From Onchocerca volvulus (taxonomy: Eukaryota; Nematoda; Chromadorea; Rhabditida; Onchocercidae): DNA of 64,000 bases. Each line of letters starts with the position of its first letter. The first letter of the stretch is position 1. The position numbers and the translations under genes were made by a program. Under the pieces are notes generated by a model that saw nothing but the letters and a program-made list of their open reading frames with translations, was not told the origin of the DNA and did not search any database. Of this stretch, positions 1-28,150 are shown in pieces. The DNA lies in assembly GCA_000499405.2 (NCBI GenBank), contig HG738138.1, positions 1,426,001-1,490,000 of the forward strand. The letters are read 5' to 3'.

Positions 1-15999
<15,999 letters not shown>

Positions 16000-16012
16000 G
16001 ACAAATAAAGGT

Positions 16013-16178
16013 CACGTAAATCCGTCATTTTAAAGTACCATCATGAGACGTATGAAGTGAAATGAATGATAAAGCATAATTGATAAAGATTACGTGAAGA
16101 AAATTATAACCGTTATTTTAAAGTGATAAGTGTGAAAGATAAGACGTGAAATGAAATGAATGATAAAACTTGTTAAAG
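16013..16178. repeat. Imperfect tandem duplication just upstream of the collagen start
   Basis: Two units of roughly 80 bp share the run cgt..aa..cgtyattttaaagt and the block gaaatgaatgataaa, at about 16,013-16,089 and 16,093-16,178. They begin within 20 bp of the collagen start codon on the other strand, so they sit in its 5' UTR or proximal promoter. Confidence 0.5.
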
Positions 16179-18451
16179 TTCTAAAATATTTCATCAAAAA
16201 TATTGACATTTGATGAAGAGTGATATGATAGGTTGAAAAGAAAATAGGCTCAAATTTTATTTAAAATTTTAATTTACAAAAAGAAATTGCACCAGAGAGT
16301 AGCGTTATCATTGAAAATTGAAATTCTTGCATTAATAATTACAACGACAATTAAGCATGAAATAAAATACAAAAAATTGATAAAATTAAGAAGCCTTATT
16401 GAAATAAATGAATATTTTTAAATGATATTGAAGAATAAATTAACATAATTAATTTTAACATTTTAAGTGATATTAAGGATATTAATTTTAAATAATGCTA
16501 AAATTTTAAATGATATTAAAAAATAAATCATTATTAATTTATGTATAAAACTTTTCAAAGAAAAGAAAAAGAAGCAAAATTGATTAGAAGTAGTTTTTTT
16601 TTTTTTTTTTTTTTCAAATGATAAAAAAAAAAAAGTTGTCGACAAAAATCGTAAAAATATTATACCGTTGGCTAAAGACAGACATTTCTTCATATATTTG
16701 AAAAAAAACGAGAAATGTCAACAAATAAGTTTTTTATACGTTATCGTCAGCAAGTTATTTACGCATTAAAATGATTGGAACATAACAAAAGTTTTGTCGG
16801 CAAAACTTTTTCTTCTTTATCCTTCTTCTTCTTCTTCTTTCACTTTTGCTCACTCATTTTCTTTCTTTTTTTTTTTTTTTTTTTAATTTCAATTAATTCA
16901 AGTAAGACATCATATTAGGATGATAATTGCTCTAAAAACAAAATTCATAAATTCCGAATTTCAAGTTGATTTTTGATTCGCATTTTAAAAAGTTTAGCAA
17001 ACGAGGATGCATTGTAAAAATGAAACTGAAAGATACATCTCACTTGAATTCATCCAATCTTTTTTAAAAAGTGTGAAAAAATGCCAATCAATTTTTAAAT
17101 TTCAAAAAACTATTATGACCGATCGTTTTTTTTGTTTTAAATTTAAATTCAAAAAATTAACGCCATTTCACACCATTCTTTTAATCCATTTTTTTTTTTT
17201 TTTTTTCTATTATTTTCTTGTGTTTTTGATTGCTAACCAAATCATTCGTCTTAAACTTCTTTCCTTCTTCATATTTCATTTCATTTAAACGAAATAAACT
17301 ATTTTCGATTTATCAGTTTATTTACCATATCAAATGTTGATAATCCGTTAATAGGGTAATAACTGACGGTAAAGATTTTTTAGACATACAAAAATTACTG
17401 CAGAATAAAAAATTACATTAATTCAAATATTCTTAAATAACCCATATTCCAATTTTTGCTTATTTTTAGCTTAATTAAAATAGGCAATTATTTTTTAAGT
17501 TAATTAATCAAACAATTGATTATTTCAACATTACTTTCATGATATTTGCAAGGAAAAGGAAAAAAAAACTTTCTATACTTTTTTCAAAATTTTCAAAATG
17601 TCATTTGAACAAATTCTCCAAACAAAATATTTCAGTATTTAATTTTAAAAACTTTCTTGAGAAGGAAAAAAAATAAAAAAGAAAGGTACGATAAGGTAAG
17701 AAAAACAAATTATTCCTCCCAAAAAAAAAAAAAAAAAGAAGAAATAGCAATTAGTTGTTCAATTTTTTCTTCAAACTTATTCACTGCTTCCCTCTAAATT
17801 TTTTCCATTCATCTTTTTTACCATACCTTGAAATTATTAAATTTCAACTAATTATTGCGATCAAATAATTCCACATTTTTTTTCATTTTCAACTTTTTAT
17901 CAATAGAAAAAATCTTCTTCTATCCAAAAAATTATCAAATTCTTCAAATTATTGCTCATATAATAATCTTTTCAATCATTTTTGCAAAATGATTTAAAAT
18001 AAAAAAAAAAAAAAACAAAAGAACAAAAAACGGAACGAAATATTTGCGCCTTATCAATGTGATAAAGCGTACACAATTAAACATATCAATGATGATAATA
18101 AATGAACAATGACACAAAGTTAATTATATTCCTCCGAAAATTTTATCAAAATCATTTAATGATCTCAAATTATAAATTAATTGATAAGGAAGTGAGATTA
18201 TTTTTGAAAAAAATTTCAACGATTTTGCATAATAATATATGTGCAATATGATGAAATGACATTGAACTTACAAAAGTAAAAAAATAAAAAAGAAATAGTT
18301 AAAATTTCCCAAGAAAAAAAAAAATTCAATCATTCATTGTATTTTATTTCTTTTATTAAAATAAATCTTTTTTTTATTTGAAAAAAGAGAAGAAAAAAGC
18401 TAAATTACCTAATATCATACTATATTTTATTGGAAAATAGTACTAACTTTT

Positions 18452-18484
<33 letters not shown>

Positions 18485-18749
18485 TTTAAACATTCGCATA
18501 ATTAAATGTAAACATTTCAAATGTTAATTTCAATACAAATAATTAGTTTTTATCCAATATTGGTTAGAATTTTAAACATAAAAATACATATTTATACCTA
18601 TTATTCTTATTAAAAAAAGAAATTGAAAAATGGAATATGTTTGAAAAGTTATATAATAATATCTTCTAATCAGTATTGAATAAAAATTCATTTGTGCTAA
18701 ATTATTTTTGGTATGAAATAATGAAAAAATTATCTAAAATTATTAATAC

Positions 18750-18826
18750 CAGTAATAATAACAGTAATAATAATAACAGTAATAATAGTAATAATAATAA
18801 CAGTAATAATAATGATAATAATAATA

Positions 18827-18874
<48 letters not shown>

Positions 18875-18884
18875 AATAAACAAA

Positions 18885-18919
<35 letters not shown>

Positions 18920-18955
18920 GTAAAATAAATAAATAAATAAATAATAATAATAACC
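18750..18955. repeat. (AAT)n / (AAAT)n compound microsatellite
   Basis: A run of taa and taaa units with occasional cag interruptions, nearly uninterrupted over about 200 bp. It changes from trinucleotide to tetranucleotide units near 18,867. Confidence 0.9.
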
Positions 18956-19088
18956 TTACAAATTATAATAATTATTTATTCAATTCCTGCAAACATTCAA
19001 CATAATTAAATATAAATATTTCAAAATTTAATTTCAATGGAAATAACTGAACAGGCAGTAAAGCAAACACTCTTCCAACTAAACAATG

Positions 19089-19262
19089 TATTGTGTATGT
19101 GCGTGTATATTTGTGTATGTATGTGTGTATGTATGTGTGTGTATGTGTATTTGTGTGTGTATGGATGTGTGTGTATGTATGTGTGTGTATGGATGTGTGT
19201 GTATGTATGTGTGTGTATGTATGTGTATGTATGTGTATGTGTCTGTTTGTGCGTCGGTCCGT
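19089..19262. repeat. (TGTA/TG)n microsatellite
   Basis: Mixed gtgtatgtatgt units over about 170 bp, ending in a more diverse gtccgtt stretch. The overlapping ORFs of 63-85 codons on both strands consist only of Cys/Val/Tyr/Met or Thr/His repeats and are products of the repeat. Confidence 0.9.
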
Positions 19263-21082
19263 TCGTCCGTCTGTGTCAATGTAAAGTTAAATAGAAATCC
19301 TCTAAAAGCAAAACTATTATAATGCTATAAAGGCCCATATTTCTTATTGCCAAACTACTATTACTACTACTACTACCGCTATTATCATCAGTTATTGCTA
19401 TTTGTGCAACATATAATTACTACTACAATAACAATAAAACAATAATTACTACTACAATTATCATCTTAAATATTCGTCTAAAAATAAATTTCTCAATAAT
19501 TGACAAGAAAGAGATGAAGAAAAGAGAAAAAATGGATGAATAAAATAAAATGAAGTTATTTTAATCTTGAAAAAAAAAAAAAAAAAAAAAAAAGACGAAG
19601 CAAGAAGGTCTTTTTTTAGAAAGGTTTAATAAAATAAACTTTTTTTTTCTTTTTTTTTTAAACTTTTCTTTTAGGATTGCACCATAAAAATTTCTGGGTA
19701 ATTTTGATAACAAAAGAAGTGAAAATAATAGCAAATACACACATCATTATATATTGTGTAATTAAATTTCAACAAATTTTAGCCAAATTTTAATTCGGGA
19801 AGATGAAAGAAAGATGAAATAGTCTATATCTTTTATTTTCAATTATAATTTAGTTGCGAATCAAAATTTAATTAAAATATAGTTAAATTGAAATTCAAAT
19901 TAAAATATTTCTAAAATATGTTTTTTAATTCCGTTTTGTTTCTGTTCTTTCTTTTTTTTTTTTTTTTTGTGGCAAATTAAATTGAGATATGTAGCTTCAG
20001 AGATGATGAACGAAAAGAATTTTTTTTATCATATATTATAATCAGTAAAATATTTTTTTTAAAAAGAAAAGATTAAAGTTAAACAAATTAATTAAGTAAA
20101 TGATTAACTATTACTTAATTATTACATAGTACCTAACTATTACTTAATTAATAAATTAAAAACGAAAAATTAAAGCGAAATTAGAGATCATTTCATCTTA
20201 ATGTAAAGATATTAAGAAGCAAAAGGTAATCAGTACCTCAGTAGTGATAAAATTTATTCTTTCATTTAAATGTAATAAAAAGGTAAATTTATGCTTTAAT
20301 TACCGAAAATTAAACAATCATTAGATAGTTCAAAAGAAAATTTAACTTCTCTAAAATATTTATTAGACAAATAGAGACTTTTTGGTAATTAAATTCAGAT
20401 TTAGATCAAAGGTTGTATAAAAATTATAGAAATTATCATACTTGAAAGAAGAAACGATTTGGGTGGAAATTTCAAAAGTTGAAAAGTTTTAAAATGTTAA
20501 CAATAAAAAAAGAAAATAAATTTTTTCCATCAATGAGATGATATTATGGCAGTACGATGAAAGGATTTAAAAGAAGGAAATCGGTTAATATATAATTAAT
20601 TATTCAACATTTATCAAATCGAAATAATTCAGAAATTGAAATATGCTATATTGATTTGAAGTCATAAATTCTCATATGATATGATATGGCAATTGATAAC
20701 GATTAGTGATAAATTTTATGAAATTCGACTTTTTATCTCTTAACAAAATTTGATTTATTCATGTTTTTCATTTTATCTCTTTTCTTTCTTTCTTATTTAC
20801 AAATTATTTTGCCAATCTTGAATAATTTATATCCGGCTAAATAACAAGTAACAGTGGTAATATTAATATCAAAAAATTTTCGAAAAAGTGATAATTCATA
20901 TTTAAATTAAATTCTGAAAAAAAAAAAATACGACCGCCAGAAAATGAAATATCAGATAACGCGATAACTGTTATCATTACTGTTCGTATTACTGTATGTT
21001 TATATGGAAATAAATAAATGAAATAAACAATAAGCTTGAAGATTAATTAATAAATAAACAAAAAAAAGTTTTAAGAAGTAAA

Positions 21083-21230
21083 TTGCCCGGGCGAAGAACA
21101 AACGATCGACCTCATCACATTTCATCGGATGAAAATGAGGAAATATTTCCGATCCGATTCGGTGCAATTTGGATAAAGGAGGCGCCAGAAATTAAATATA
21201 CCGACTCCGCCCTAATTAAGTTTTTATACC
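21083..21230. other. GC-richer island with hairpin, possible orphan exon or regulatory element
   Basis: This 150-bp block is clearly richer in G and C than its surroundings. It includes cccgggc and ggcgcc and is open in at least one frame on each strand. A hairpin lies at 21,110-21,140 (cctcat and ttcat arms pairing with atgaa and atgagg). The plus-strand reading starts GRRTNDRPHH and continues to a later stop at 21,367. I recognise no family. It could be an exon, a promoter or a conserved non-coding element. Confidence 0.35.
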
Positions 21231-24125
21231 TCAAGATCATTACTCTAATTTATTATCGATTTTTTCTTTCTTCCAATTTTTTCGAGCATAACGAATCAAT
21301 CATTCATTCATTGATTTCCTTGAAAGATATGATACATAGATATATTTTCTTATCAACATTTTATTAATTAATGAATTAAATGATTATTCATGAATCAGTC
21401 AACAATTAATTTCATATTAAATATTAATGAATTGCATAATTTGATGATGATTTTGCTTCAGGAAATGTATTTTCAGATCTAACCTTTAACCCTTTGTAAA
21501 CCACATCATATTAATAAATCATGATTAAACGATTTTTAATTTCCGAAAATTTCGGTATTCAAGCGTAATCTTTGACCCCACACCATATGTCTTTGCTATT
21601 TGGTTTGAAAAAAATGGAGCTAATAATAACTACATTAATGATAGGATTATTGATAATTAATAATAATAATTAATAATAATAATAATAACAATAATAAATA
21701 ACACAATTAATAGTGATAATACAATAATGATAATTCATTATCGTTTCATGATCTCGGAGTAGAATATAAAATTGCCATGCAATTATCATAATTCATCATA
21801 TTAATATCATCAATTCGTCATCATTTAACATTTTAAAGCTTAATTTATTTCAATCAATAATAAAATCTTTGCTTGTACTATAATTATTATTGGCTTAATT
21901 ATTAATGTATACCTGTGAAATTAAACATTAAATATCTTTTCCATTAATAAAAAAACTTCCATGTCGCGCACTTTTTCACTTCATTTTCTTACTTTTCAAA
22001 TTATATTACTCCTTACTATTGTTATCATTATTACCATTAATCAGTAATCACTTGATTATCTACTTTATCTTCATGTTGTTGTTTTCATTTTTTTTAAACA
22101 ATACTGTAGCGATCTATTTTACATTCCAATTTACTAGCATTAAATTAATTTATAATATCTTATTGAAATATGACGAAATTTCGAAGAGAAATGAATTTTT
22201 AAGATGAATAAATAAGAATCAATCTTTTACGTTTCAGTACGTTTACGAGAATTAACGTAAGTTCTAAGCATTATTTATAGATTCATGTATTAGAGACAAA
22301 TTCACGGATATATCTGCACACATATCCATTTAAATATTATCCATCCATTGTCGTATTTATACGAGATTCATCCAAGCGTAAGTGGTTTCTTCTTGTTGGA
22401 TTACTTACACATTGATTTCATTTTTTCTTTTTCTCATTCATGCTACCATTATTTGATCAATAATTAATGAACGATGAATACATTTGTTCTATCATACATT
22501 CATACTGTTCTATTGCAAAACGCCTTGATGGCTTTCTTATTATCAAATATTTCACGTTTAGAAACAAAATTTCGTCAATATTTCAAGATTATTTTTTTTT
22601 TTTCATTATAATTACCATACATATAATATTTAATTTTGCAATAAGAAAAACAAAACAAAAGCAAAAATTGATTGATTCAATTTGTAATTTTTGAAAAAAA
22701 TTTCCATTTCATTCAGAACTCGTGCTTTCGATGAATAATTCAATTTTAATTATTGAAAAATTTCTCATTCGTTGAAATAAATTACAAATAATTAATATTT
22801 CATTAATTAAAAATGAATTAGATTCCGTTGTTTCAATTTGAATTTGTCCAGAAATGAAATGAAAAAGGACACTGTCATGCATTAAATGGAGAAAAAAAGA
22901 GAAAATAAATAAAGAAAGAAATAGTTAACAAATATATAACAGTTAAAGATCAACTTGATTTCACAAATATATTCATAAGACTTTCTTAACCATAAATAGA
23001 ATTCATTTAAAGTTTAAAAAAATGAGTACGTTAAGGTAATTGTGAGTTTTGCATTCATAGGTGAAGATACGGATATGAAAAACAACAGTTTAAATTAAGT
23101 AACTAAGGTAAGGTTTATTTACTAATAGATGCTTTGATCTATTGCTTAGAGAGAGAGAGAAAAAAAAGAAATTTTTCTAGAAATTCCGAAATATATTTCC
23201 AATCTATTGAATTCTATAAAACTTCACCCTTAAATGATTATAACAGGAGAAAGGTAATGGAAAAATCAATTTGCATAACTGCGGGATGAATAAGAAAAAA
23301 CTTTCCTTTATTTCTATTTTCACTAGTAAAAGTTCCAACAGTGCAGGATCGAAAATTGAGATACGAAAAAAAACCAAAAATTTTTCTCGTTCACAAGATC
23401 AAAAATCACGAAGAAAAAATTACAGGCTTATTTCTTCCTGAAAACATTTGTGACAATCAGTTAATCAATAATAAAACAGATTAAAAGAAAAAAAAATTAA
23501 GAAGCGAAATGGCAGGTAGAATCCGTTGGCAAAATAATTTGCAGGAAAAAGAAAAAACAACAAGATGAAATGAATCAAAAAAAGTGATATGAGAAGGAAC
23601 AAAAATTTGAAATCAAAGCCTAGAATGAGGAGGAATAAGAAAAAACAAAAACAAACAACGAACTTAATAGTATTTCATCCATTCAAAAATGAATAAAGAA
23701 TTATTACAATTCAGATATTTCAGGCATTTTTAAGGCACAATAAATTTGAATTATGATAACTGAAAAAAAACTATATCGCTATCTGAATGACAATATTCCA
23801 GAAATACAAATAAACCAAATGTTAACAATAGCAAAGCACCACTTGTTGTATCTTCTGGCAGTTTTGTCTTACAAGTGATGATCCAACAATTGGTAGTCGA
23901 GTAATATAAAGAAAAAAGGAGCATGTTATACGAATGATGATAATTATAATGATAGTGATAGTGAAAACAATTAGCTGAGTTAATGTAGAAAGACAATAAA
24001 AAAGAGGAAAATCTCTTCGAAGAATAGTGAGATTTTGTGAGAGCGCACAGACACACATATATATCATCGACTACATTAAATTAAGTAACAAAATATCCAT
24101 TTAAATTTAGCGTTCCCTTTTTTTT

Positions 24126-24131
24126 TTTATT
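24126..24131 (-). terminator. Possible laminin poly(A) signal AATAAA
   Basis: AATAAA on the minus strand about 310 bases after the laminin stop codon, within an A/T run. It is the nearest downstream match that I noticed. Chance matches are common at this base composition. Confidence 0.4.
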
Positions 24132-24439
24132 TTGCTTATTACATATAAAATAATTAAACAGAAATTTGACTGAGTCGGAAATCTGTCTCATTTAGGAATC
24201 ATCCTATATAGTCGCTTACGTGAGTCGTTGTTATGTTAGTCATAATGTCAGGTTCTCGTATATTGCATCAGCGGATAGTTAAAATTAACAAGAAATTAAA
24301 AAGAAAGAAATTTTCAGCGACTTTTGAGTTTTTTTGAATTTCATCGATTCTATAGATTGATAAGTGACCACTGCATTTCAATATGACGAATAAAGTAAAC
24401 AAAATATTAGGAGAAAAATATGGCTATAACTGGGCGCAT

Positions 24440-25453
24440 CTAAATGTCGCATGTTGAATAATATTCGATTTGCTTGTGTACCTGAGCAGTAACTGTATCG
24501 ATCCTTGAATGAAGCTCAGTCAGTTCACGATTGTAATCTGCTAAGCGTACGTCAAATGCATCCATATTGGCGGAAAGCTCTATAAAACAAAGGACTCTTT
24601 CAAGTTCATCTTGCATAGACAACATAATGACTTTTTTTTTCTGCATAATTGTAACTTAGCACAAATAAGTGTTTCAATATAAGGTATAAAATAGCCAAAT
24701 AGGTTAATCGATGTAACATACGTGAAATATCGCTACGATGTCGTTGTGTTTTATGCAAAAGTTGTGTTGCACGTTTACGCAGTTCTTCAGCTCTCGCTTG
24801 AGGTAATTCATTACCAATATTCTGCGATGACAGAAGTTCTTTAGCTTTTTCAAATGAAATCTGAAAATGATCAATATACAAATGAGTAAATTCACGACAA
24901 GACATCACACACGCTATATTTCTATGTAATTTCATATACCATTTCGCAATAGCCGATACGCAGAAAATGGCAAATCATTCATTACAACATTCTAAACTAG
25001 ATCATATACTTGCTCAGATTGACTCTTTGAAATTCCATCCTTCTTTTAAGTAATGATAAGAAATTTCCTTTGACATTTTCATAAAATCATGTTCATTCAA
25101 TTCACAAAGAAAACTGAATTCATCGTTTTTACCGGGATTTCTAAAACAAAAGATTACTCCGAGTTGTTCATTGGCTGCTTCAGCAAATTCTGCTTGACGT
25201 ATAGCTTTATCAGCAGCTTCATATGCATACTTCGTATCTTCGGATATCGATAAATATTGCACGTTAATGTCCTTCATATCGCCCTCCAGTTTTATTAATG
25301 ATTCATTTGTTTTTGTCGTCGATATTTCCGCAAGTCGTAACTCATCGGTTGCACTAGTCAAATCATCTCTAAATCACATATCAGTTTGATTCAAGACTGA
25401 AGAAAAATTGATGATTTAATAGCTGAATACAGAATAATCATTTTTACCTAGAA

Positions 25454-25486
<33 letters not shown>

Positions 25487-28150
25487 AGAGAAAAAAAACC
25501 AACTGAGCTTCTCTAATTTGTTGTGTTGCATTCGTTATTGCATCTTTAGCTACTTCTTGTGCAATACCGGCTCTTTGTAGGGCTTCGCGCACCACTGTTG
25601 TAGTGTTTCTGCAAAAAATCTTTTAATGCTGCTATTAATATGGTTATGCCGATTTCAAATAGGGAAAAATAAGAATTTCACATTTTAAATTTAAGAGACA
25701 ACTAATCAAAAGATATCCTCAAAGTCTTATTTGGCCCACAAATATAATTTACTACATTTCGCATTGATTTAACAAGTACATACTTGATCTCAGCTGCACG
25801 CATACTTGCCAATTCTGCAGATTTTTGTAAAGCTTCAGCAATTGTCTTATTACCTCGTGTTTCATTCAAAATAATATCAATATTATTAATATTTAGCAGT
25901 CTTTCGCGAACCTGAAGAAAGGGAAAGACGATATTTTATTTGATAACAAAAAGATTTCCATACTTTCCGCTTCGAATACATAACAATAGTAAGGTTTATC
26001 GACTTTTTTAGTCATGGTCACTCACAATTTTCAAACGTAAAACGTCGGAAAAGCGCTCGGAATGCAAAACGTTCTCAAAAATTCACAAAGCTCATTAGAG
26101 AAATAATGGCTATTGCAAAGCAAGGGCTACCTGAACTAGAAGATAATAATTTCAATAATACGATTTAAATTAATGTCATCATGTTAACATAATAAAAACT
26201 AACCTGATTTGCCAATTCCTCAATTTGAGCAGGTGTAAGAGATATTTTGGCCATTGTTATCTCTTCAGCTAATGCTCGGATTTGTTCTGGACTAGAACGT
26301 TGACTATTATCAATAAACTCTTTCATTTGATCGAGAATTTCTTCCAGAGAAGCTCGAGTTTGATTCGCCTGAAAACGAAAGAAACTTGGTCTGGTTAGAT
26401 ATTAAATTAGATAATCTATTTAGACAAGAAATCTGTCTTCAGTAGGTAACAAGGTAAGTAACCTGTCTAGCTGCTGCTTCAGCAATATCATGGCCATCTT
26501 TAGCTTTGTTTTTTGTAATGAAAGTTTGTTGTAATATTTCTCGTACACGAGCAAGAACCTGCAAAAAATAAGATCAAACAACCAAAATTATTGCGAAATT
26601 TGCAAACTTTCGGAATTCACTGACCAGTTTAACCAGAACAAGAAGACCGAACCTATTTTCTCCATTATCCATAATTTCTAAGACTTAGCAGTGAAAATGT
26701 TTCATTTAATCCTTCATTTCTAAGTTTTTACTCCATTACTAGATATTCTAAAACAAGACAGAAAAATGATTCGTCATAAACCTCTTCTGCTTCTTTCTGC
26801 TTCTCATCCAACTTTTGGTCGGCTTCGTCAGTGAATTTTTTCGCCATTTCGGCTTTGCTCACAGAACCGGAAAGGCATGATCGTCCACCACAATGGCCAC
26901 AAGCTCCTGGTCCACCACACAGTTGATCACATGGAGCTGATTCGGCACCGCAAACATCCCTATTTAATACTGGCAATACAGTTTCGAAATTCGCCAACTA
27001 AAAAATGTTTAATAAATATTTTCTGCAAAAATTAGGGAAAGAACTATAAATAAATTTGCCCAGAAAGGACTGAAAAAATAACAGTGACGAATCATTTATA
27101 AAATTCAGCACAAACATAATGTACATTTGAAGATTTGGTTGTTTCGGAAAAATGATATTTCAAGAAAATTACTACACATACTTGTTTATCAATTCGTTCC
27201 AGAGCCATTTCATTTTCACTGAACTGTTTTTCAAAATCAAGCCGATTGTTATCTAACAACTGTATCGCTTCCTGCCTACTGCTTTCAGCACTGGTAATTT
27301 TTGAATCTGCTTGATCGGTGCGCAGCTTCGCAGCAGATGATTTTTCGGCTGATTCTCGAGTAATATTATATGCACCCTGACAGTATAAAAAAAATTGATT
27401 ACATATAAACAACTTTTGGTAATTTCACTTCTCTGAGTAAAACTAATAAACTATCAGAATCATGAAATAAAAGATAAACCAACGAATAGCATTTCCTCAA
27501 CTCGTTATTCTAGAACAAGAAAACTTTTTCAAACTTCCTAAATCGCAGATTAAAAACGTACTGAAATATGAAATGACAATGCGCAGCAACTATAATTATT
27601 TGATTTCCAAACAAAACTGAATTGAATGGCTATTACCTGCACGTCAGCAACTCGTAACAATGTTGCGTTTTCTTGAAATGCTTGTGATTTTTCCGTAAGT
27701 TTGTCAGCTTCTTCGATTAATGATTTCAATTCTAGGTCAGCTCCATCAACATTACTTGAAATTTCAGTTACACGTCCCCCGACACCATTCAACAATTCCT
27801 TTTTCAAATTAATCTGTAATAAAACACAAATTAAGCAATTAAAATGGCAATATAAATAAGAGAAAACTGAATCCACTTAACTTTCTTCTAATTATGCATT
27901 TTCTTGGGCAAAAAAAAAAAAACTGCTATGACAAATATGTAGTCAAACTAAAAAATTAGGTAAGCGAATAATTGAATAAATACATTTTGTCGAAGTTTAT
28001 TAACTTCATTTTGCAATTCAATAATATCACTCCGAGTTATATTTGCTGATTCCAGCTGTGTATTTAAATCTGTTAGAGTATTTTCCATTTTCTCGAATTC
28101 ATTATCATAAACAGAGGCTACGCCTGTATCCTCAACATTCTTAGCTGTTT
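24440..28150 (-). other. lam-1: Laminin exons 24-34: coiled coil, beta knob and C-terminus
   Basis: Exons are 28150-27984, 27813-27637, 27376-27182, 26997-26782, 26558-26463, 26368-26204, 25911-25784, 25608-25504, 25368-25158, 24860-24722 and 24579-24440. They encode heptad-rich helices broken by the beta knob in exon 27, six cysteines in [10 protein letters not shown]...[15 protein letters not shown]. Exon 31 ends at CA|gttggt, the only donor that keeps frame. The chain ends EYYSTCDI: the terminal interchain Cys is kept and followed by two residues. From LEGD in exon 32 to that Cys I count 134 residues, against 135 in my recollection of human LAMB1, so no exon seems to be missing. Confidence 0.92.

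Larger units (their letters stand above)
16179..24125. other. Intergenic region between collagen 5' end and laminin 3' end
   Basis: Both neighbours are on the minus strand, so this stretch should hold the collagen promoter. It is AT-rich with homopolymers. Apart from the microsatellites and the GC-richer island listed separately, I see no supported gene. The ORFs at 17,007-17,288, 22,019-22,694 and 23,751-24,067 are low-complexity or hydrophobic and lack splice context. Confidence 0.5.

Noticed and set aside
19037..19294. Overlapping ORFs rich in Cys, Val and Tyr
   Set aside because: They are products of the TG/TGTA microsatellite.
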